Positions 58,688 through 64,000 of a stretch of 64,000 nucleotides of DNA are shown here, piece by piece; within the stretch, counting starts at the first letter, position 1; the number at the start of each line of letters is the position of its first letter. The notes below the pieces were generated by a model. That model did not search any database and was not told the DNA's origin. It saw nothing but the letters and a program-made list of their open reading frames with translations. Position numbers and translations under genes: made by a program. Source of the DNA: Microplitis mediator (Eukaryota; Arthropoda; Insecta; Hymenoptera; Braconidae); contig NC_079976.1 in assembly GCF_029852145.1 (NCBI RefSeq), positions 11,134,104-11,198,103 of the forward strand, given 5' to 3'.

Positions 58688-58930
58688 TAAGTTCTGACAT
58701 TATTTCTTGAATAGCAAAGCATCGAGTTGTTTTGTCGTTGCAATTTAAGAGTTTACTGTTAAGTTTTTTGAAAATATCTAGTATGAATTTAATATCACAT
58801 AGCTCATTTAGTGTTTTAATTTCATGTATTAATTCCTTAATGCTATTTATATCTACGTTACTATTTACATTGTTTGGATTGTTACTTGAGCTAAAATTAT
58901 TACCTAATGTGTGGTTGGTTGGCGTGCTGT
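58677..58930 (-). pseudogene. Jockey-like ORF1 (gag), C-terminal part
   Basis: The frame reads …IKELIHEIKTLNELCDIK, then …TTRCFAIQEIMSELNGK and stop (58677-58679), the usual C-terminus of Jockey ORF1 proteins after the zinc knuckles. A foldback element (58931-59420) cuts it from the N-terminal part. Confidence 0.8.
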
Positions 58931-59420
58931 GTTTATATTTGTAAAATTATGACTGCTGAAAACTTCAGCCAAAACTTTGAATATTCAAACGGTGCTCAAG
59001 AATTTTGAATATTAACTGATAATATGTAATTAATACTTTGAATTAGTTTTTGTATTTTTTTATAACTTAATTATTGTCATTTCACTAAAATATAACATTT
59101 GCATTACCATAAATATACAGGACAGTCTCAAACAATAAAATTTGGTAAGTTTTGAATGAGCGAAAAAACCTAAAAATTGAATTAAAAAATAAAAAAGTAT
59201 GTAAAAAACTTAGTATTTCTATTTCTCGGGTTATATTTTCATTCATTGTGATGCAAACTGATGGTGAAAAAATCGAGAAGCTTTATTATTAATATTCAAG
59301 GGTCGCTCGAAAACGTCAAAAAGACAGCACTCGGAAACATTTAAAATTCTTGAGCGAGGTTTAAATATTCGAATTTTTGGCTTAAATTTTCAGTGTAGTC
59401 ATGATTTCACAAATATAAAC
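58931..59420. mobile_element. Foldback MITE inside Jockey ORF1
   Basis: 490 bp. GTTTATATTTGTAAAATTATGACT… pairs with …AGTCATGATTTCACAAATATAAAC, continuing through CAGCCAAAACTTTGAATATTCAAAC. Inner motifs AATATTCAA and CTTGAG recur. No clear target duplication. Confidence 0.75.
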
Positions 59421-60384
59421 TATTGCTGTCACGAGAAAGAAAATAATTTGAAATAAAAAATTCGAATTTCGATCATTTTTGATATTTTTAAAATTCGTGA
59501 GCGACCTCTTGAAAATTTTTTATCGAGCTAATTTTTGGAGAGGTTTCTTAAAACATCGTAAACTAACAAATTTTCATAAGAGACTCGAAAAAAAAAAAAT
59601 AGTCGGTGTTTTTGGGTCACCCTAATAGATATATATATATATGTAATAGAACTATGTTTTGAGGACACGATTGCGCCTAGAATTCTCATCGGATCCTAAT
59701 AAAATTTTTAACACTTATTCTATAGACGATTATCACGGTTAAGTTCAAAGATGGGCTAAATCGTTCAATTAGTTTAGAAGTTATGGCTGTTCGAAATTTT
59801 CACGATTTTTCGCAAAAATCAGTTTTTATCCACTTTCAAGTTCATATAATTTTAAAACTAATACTCATAGACAATTTCCGTGAAAAGTATCTGAAAGCTT
59901 GTCTAATTAGCTTTAATATATGACCTTAAACTTTATGTTTTGACCATTTCTTTCAATAATTTGATAGCCTTGAAAATTTTAATGGAATCAAAAAATGTTG
60001 AAAGTATGGTTCTCATTTTACATAACTTATGCATTTCCCATTGTAATACAATGTTGTCAGTTGCATTTTATTGTGAACAAAATAACCTGTAAATTTTATA
60101 GCTATTTTATATTTTAAAAGTATTTCTTTTATTATTTATGATGTTTCAATTGTACCTGCACGTCCTATAATTATATCTGATCTTGCCATCGTAATAACAA
60201 TTACAATTATGACCTTATACTAATTAAATTTTCTATACTTTGTTTACGTGAAGGTTAGTTTGGTACATTACCTATATAATGTTTTGTCAAATCAACTATC
60301 TGAAGTTCTCTATCGAAAATAGTCCTTGTCCTTTTTTACCCTCACTCTTAGAAAACGAGCCTAATTTCATATCATGAGTATACA
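59421..60384. other. Unassigned insertion within the Jockey copy
   Basis: 59421-59625 ends GGGTCACCCTAATA, a terminus like the TTAGGGTG foldbacks. 59650-60050 has phrases similar to family A (gttcaaagatgggctaaatcg…gaagttatggctg). It replaces the middle of ORF1. Confidence 0.35.
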
Positions 60385-60762
60385 CTAACATGTATCACAA
60401 GATATGTATGTATTAAACTTTTTATATAGATTAATTGGAAAATCTACTTTCCATTTCGGCTGCCGAATGGCCTTTTTTGTTTTTGATTTGGTTTCTTTCA
60501 TGAGTTTACTCAGTGTGTATTGGTATTTATTCTTAGTATCAGATACAATAGGAGGAACCTTTATTTTCTTGTTTGGTGGTTGTTCTGTGTGTATGTTTTC
60601 TTCTGAGGTGTCATTGAATTCTCCGTCGGTTAGGACGTCATATTTAGTTTGCAACTTAATGTGGTTTTGTGAGTTAATGTTTGCAGTTTTATTTCGTTTT
60701 GCTTTGCAAATTGCACTGGTTTGATCAGGCGCTCTCTTAACCCTTGGGACTTTGAGGGTCAC
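60385..60762 (-). pseudogene. Jockey-like ORF1 (gag), N-terminal part
   Basis: 125 residues. The segment YDVLTDGEFNDTSEEN followed by PPNKKIKVPPIV matches the acidic-then-proline region before the nucleic-acid-binding part of Jockey ORF1. The frame ends after …NTYISCDTC, beyond which the element is disrupted. The product would bind LINE RNA. Confidence 0.7.
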
Positions 60763-61170
60763 TGGCTAACCCTTGGCGTAGGCGCCCATATGCATTGCGC
60801 TATTTTGAATATAGCAGTGGTTCGGTACAACTTGATACTCTCTTATTCTTGAATCTTTACCTTGCACTTTGACTTAGCTGTATATCGATAAATAGAGCTG
60901 TCGACTATCTTCCTTATCAATCAAAATTATATATAAATTCCTCAATCCGAATAAGCTGCCTCTTTCAGATTCTTTCCTTTTATACCCGAGAGCCAGGTTC
61001 TGGAATGTTCGGCGCGAAGTGGGAAATTTCGGTAACTGCGCTCCAATGAGATGGCTGGATTGAGAGTAGAGGGGGTCGAGTTAAGATAGACCAATGAGAA
61101 TTCTAGATTGAGACTGGAGAGGGTAAATTTCGTAACTGCAATGCTTAGAAGTGCTGAGAACGAGCGGTCT
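60763..61170. other. Upstream of Jockey ORF1; unassigned
   Basis: It may include the Jockey 5' UTR (GC-richer 60763-61060). The minus-strand 141-residue frame at 60942 spans it and element delta and is not credible. Confidence 0.35.
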
Positions 61171-61555
61171 GTTTCCATGGTAGCACGGCTGTTCACCCGC
61201 GGACAAATTACCCGCGACATTTCACCCGACGACAATACAACCCCAGAAAATATACCCTCTGACCAAATCACCCGTGACAATTTACCCGAGACAATACGCC
61301 CGCAAATAAAATCAATAGTAAATTCCCATTGTTTTTGAATCGACATTTCATGCCACCTATAAGTCAATATTATTCTTAATTATCGTGGATACATCCCGTA
61401 TGTCATTGTGAAACACCTTAATTTTCAATATATTTCGTGCTATCAGACTAAAGTACTATATTATAAAGCAAAACATGTGATCAAAAATCATAATTAAAGT
61501 TATATATAAAGTGTTATCAATTATTTTTCTATCGTATTTTTCATTTAAATATAGT

Positions 61556-61740
61556 GGAAACCTAAACATGCAAACCTCTCAATAAGACAATTTATAGATA
61601 AATTGAGAAAAATATAGATAGCCCGAACTGGGAATCGAACCCAGACCAATTCGGTATCGCGCCGAGTGCTCTACCAGTTGAGCTATCCGGCACTATACTA
61701 TATTCCGTTCAATTTGATCTATAACTTATTGAGCCACACC
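61556..61740 (-). repeat. tRNA-derived SINE, copy in delta
   Basis: Same unit as 13289-13506, including the tRNA-like core at 61621-61691, with small deletions (13 bp after 'gcaaac'). Flanks correspond on both sides. Confidence 0.75.
61621..61691 (-). other. tRNA-like SINE core
   Basis: Identical in sequence to 13373-13443; A-box TAGCTCAACTGG and B-box GGTTCGATTCC intact, anticodon loop lacking U33. Confidence 0.75.
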
Positions 61741-61962
61741 GTCCATCGTATGGTAATACTATATAAAAACGGAGAAAAATCGTAAATTTAATTGTCGAAA
61801 AGATGTCGTGGGTGAACTGGTCCTCGGGTTTAATATCGCGGGTGAAATGGTCCTCGGGTGAAATGTCGCGGGTGAATTTGTCCTCGGGTGAAACGTCGCA
61901 GGTAACATGTCGCGGGTGAATTGTCGTCGGGTGATTTGTTACGTAACCGTTTCCATGGTTAA

Positions 61963-62928
61963 ATAAATAAAACTTAAAGGTGTCTTACGTATCTTGTCCA
62001 GCTATGCTCAGCGGGATCTCAGGTCGAGGATTACCCCGTACTGGACCAATCAGTATTAAAATTAAGAGAGAGATCTTATACCTAACTTATCAGGAAAGCT
62101 GTTTTTAATTAATTAAATATGTTAAATTGAAATATAAAAAACTATGGCATTTATTGAAACGGAGCCGCTTTACAAAAAATGAATAATGAAACGATGAACA
62201 GTAACCAAAGATGACTGATGAACTGACTCGACTAACTTAACAAAACTGACTGACTCGACTGACTAAATTTTACAGACTCGACTAATTAATTGAATAAACG
62301 ACTCTTCAATCATAAATATTATTTTACAAATAAAATAGTTAACCCGACAATTAATAAACGACTCGACTTACTCCAACAAATCTCCAATCATAACCAGTCT
62401 TTCATTCCACCGATCCTTTTCCTCCAAGACCAAAACTATTAACCAGTTCCTTCCAAGTCCATCAATCCATTCCAAACCTTTCCAAATCAACCAGGTCCAT
62501 TCCACAGTAATTATTAATAATATAATTAATTTAAATAAACTTAATTAAAGAACAAGCTTCTACGAGACGTGGGCTTATATGCTCTTGGCCTATTTTAATT
62601 ATGACTAGCAGCACGTGTAGTAGTAGTAGTAGATGGTAATTCCAGTGGAAACCAAGATGGTAGTGGTAGTAGTAGTAAGGCACGTCCGTCCACGGCGGTT
62701 GCTGCGAGCCAAGAGACCGACCACTCGTCGTCTCTGGGCCTCGTACCTCTCCACTCAGGCTAGTCAACCCCTAAAACCAAACGTCGAGAAACTTTACCGT
62801 AGCGACCCCGGCGCATCAGTGACTGTCTTTTCTTCTATATTGGCAGTTGTTGAAGAAGGAGGGCGGATCTTTTGGCGCGAGTCGAAATTAAATTAAAATG
62901 TAATGTGGAAGCATTCCACCCCGTTACA
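61963..62928 (-). mobile_element. LTR, family C, copy 2 (partial)
   Basis: On the minus strand it begins TGTAACGGGGTGGAATGC at 62928 and keeps the poly(A) signal (TTTCAATAAATGCC). It stops near 61963 beside delta, lacking the terminal 60-70 bp present in copy 1. It contains a (TAG)n/(GTA)n stretch at about 62615-62680. The frames at 62531 and 62633 are LTR sequence. Confidence 0.8.
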
Positions 62929-63029
62929 ATTAATATTAAACATTAATGTCATAGTGTAATACCGGATACCCCCATATTACTTTTAAAAAAGGGTGATCGT
63001 CACTCTGCTAATTTACAGCGGGTAACCCG
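62929..63029. other. Short unassigned spacer
   Basis: No feature seen. Confidence 0.3.
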
Positions 63030-63235
63030 TTCCATAAATGCTTCAAGTTGGGAATATAATAATTCTGCAATAAGTTTCTTACCAGGGACACTACAAGTTG
63101 TGGGCGTGATCTAATGGCGAGCGCCAAACTACTCCCGCTGCTGCTGCCTAGCACCATAATTTCCTCACCTCCATATTTACCTTTTCTCCCAAAAAATTTT
63201 TCTCTTGGTGTAAGTCTTGATTTAGAGATGTTCAC
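63030..63235. repeat. Repeat F, copy 2
   Basis: It matches 49430-49580 (taccagggacactacaa, actactcccgctgctgctgc, ttttctccc…tttctcttgg). Its minus-strand frame is similar in both copies but carries no recognisable domain. Confidence 0.65.
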
Positions 63236-63443
63236 TGGTCTCATGACGAGTAATTTTACCCACTTTTGACCGTCACAAACCACTGCCATCTAGCAGAATA
63301 CATTTGAATTAAAAATAATAATATGTTTTGGAGGGAAATGCGCAGGTACTGTGTACTATGCACTTATCTTTGTAATAAATCGCAAACTCTTACATTTATT
63401 ATTTTTTATTGATTTAAATACATATGTGTGCGTATAATCATAA

Positions 63444-64000
63444 CCCAGTGAACACATGACCTTATTTTGACGTCATACGTAGGTCATACAAATGTCACAG
63501 CATCTGATGTGAATTTAATGTCAATCTGACGTTCTACATGACTTTAATATGATGTAAATCTTGTGACATCATATTGATGTGAGCATGACTCTTGTATGAC
63601 GTCACAGTTATGACTTATGTATTACGTACATTTGACATAAAATCTACATCACATTGTTACGTAGTAATGAAGTCATTATCGTATATCATAATGACATAAT
63701 TTTAAAATCATACATTTATGTCAGTAGCAAAGTCACGGTTATACGTAATATGGATGTCACTCTTAAATCATATCTTTACATCAGTGACAAGTCAGGATTT
63801 TATGCAATGCTGATGTAATTTCCGAGTCATAGTTTTTTATCATCTATTTATTAAAATAAAACGATCATAGGATAAATTTTCAAACATGTGTAAAAATAAC
63901 AACTAAACGTCGAACATTTTTGGGGCCAAATTAATCGATAAACTCGATAATAGATTATTAAGACAGTTTAGATTTAAACATTAGCGTAAGCATAAAAAAA
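63444..64000. mobile_element. Element zeta: TGACATCA-type motif array (left part)
   Basis: It begins CCCAGTGAACACATGACC. About 20 variants of TGATGTNA, TGACGTCA and TTACATCA in both orientations follow to about 63835. The other end lies beyond the window, so the core and target duplication cannot be seen. Confidence 0.6.

Larger units (their letters stand above)
61182..61948. mobile_element. Element delta: ACCCGCGACA array around a SINE
   Basis: The left arm (61190-61340) repeats CACCCGCGACA/AATTACCCG; the right arm (61798-61945) repeats TCGCGGGTGAAATG and GTCCTCGGGTGAA in the opposite sense. The tRNA-derived SINE (61556-61740) is in the middle. An 11-bp direct repeat GTTTCCATGGT flanks it (61171-61181, 61949-61959), which fits Mutator-like lengths better than the 2-bp class. 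Confidence 0.65.

Noticed and set aside
62531..62896. Possible genes at 62.5-62.9 kb and 55.5-56.0 kb
   Set aside because: Both lie inside copies of the same LTR, and the frames arise from (GTA)n and LTR sequence.

Overview
This 64 kb window is AT-rich, repeat-dominated nuclear DNA from an animal, almost certainly an insect. The coding remnants that point there are a Jockey-clade LINE, a DIRS/PAT-like tyrosine-recombinase retroelement, an insect-type Crypton, an LTR element primed by tRNA-Lys, a pogo-like MITE, and TATA plus arthropod-type initiator promoters. A hymenopteran is a guess from the repeat texture only. I found no convincing host protein-coding gene and no intact functional tRNA or rRNA gene. 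Most short open frames run through microsatellites, inverted repeats or transposon debris.

Layout. 0-12 kb: microsatellites, palindromic MITEs, a possible LTR promoter and one unrecognised GC-richer frame (7.0-7.4 kb). 12-17.5 kb: copies of a repeat called here family A, a tRNA-derived SINE, and a 1.9 kb motif-array element (alpha) with a tRNA-Leu-like core. 17.5-26 kb: a dead minus-strand DIRS-like element carrying nested insertions (a 373 bp MITE, a solo LTR, a family A copy and an LTR retrotransposon). 26-40 kb: more MITEs, motif-array elements and two foldback elements of about 0.8 and 1.0 kb. 40-51 kb: motif-array elements gamma, theta, mu and eta; eta contains a 5S rRNA-like core. 51-58 kb: LTR-like promoter DNA, an array of six histone-type stem-loops, a split LTR, and a nearly intact Crypton recombinase. 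58-64 kb: a broken Jockey element, a SINE-bearing array element (delta), a second partial LTR copy and the start of another array element (zeta).

The main result is a recurring architecture. At least twelve elements begin with CCC or CAC, end with GGG or GTG, and are flanked by a 2-bp target duplication of variable sequence (TT, AA, GG, CG, CT, TG, TA). The larger ones fill their arms with dense inverted and direct copies of a private motif of about 10-16 bp. Several carry a Pol III-type gene relic (tRNA-like or 5S-like) near the centre. Three insertions can be checked against an empty site inside this window. CACTA/EnSpm-like non-autonomous transposons are the best guess. The repeated pairing of motif-array arms with Pol III-derived cores is the candidate undescribed system. 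Greek letters are local labels.
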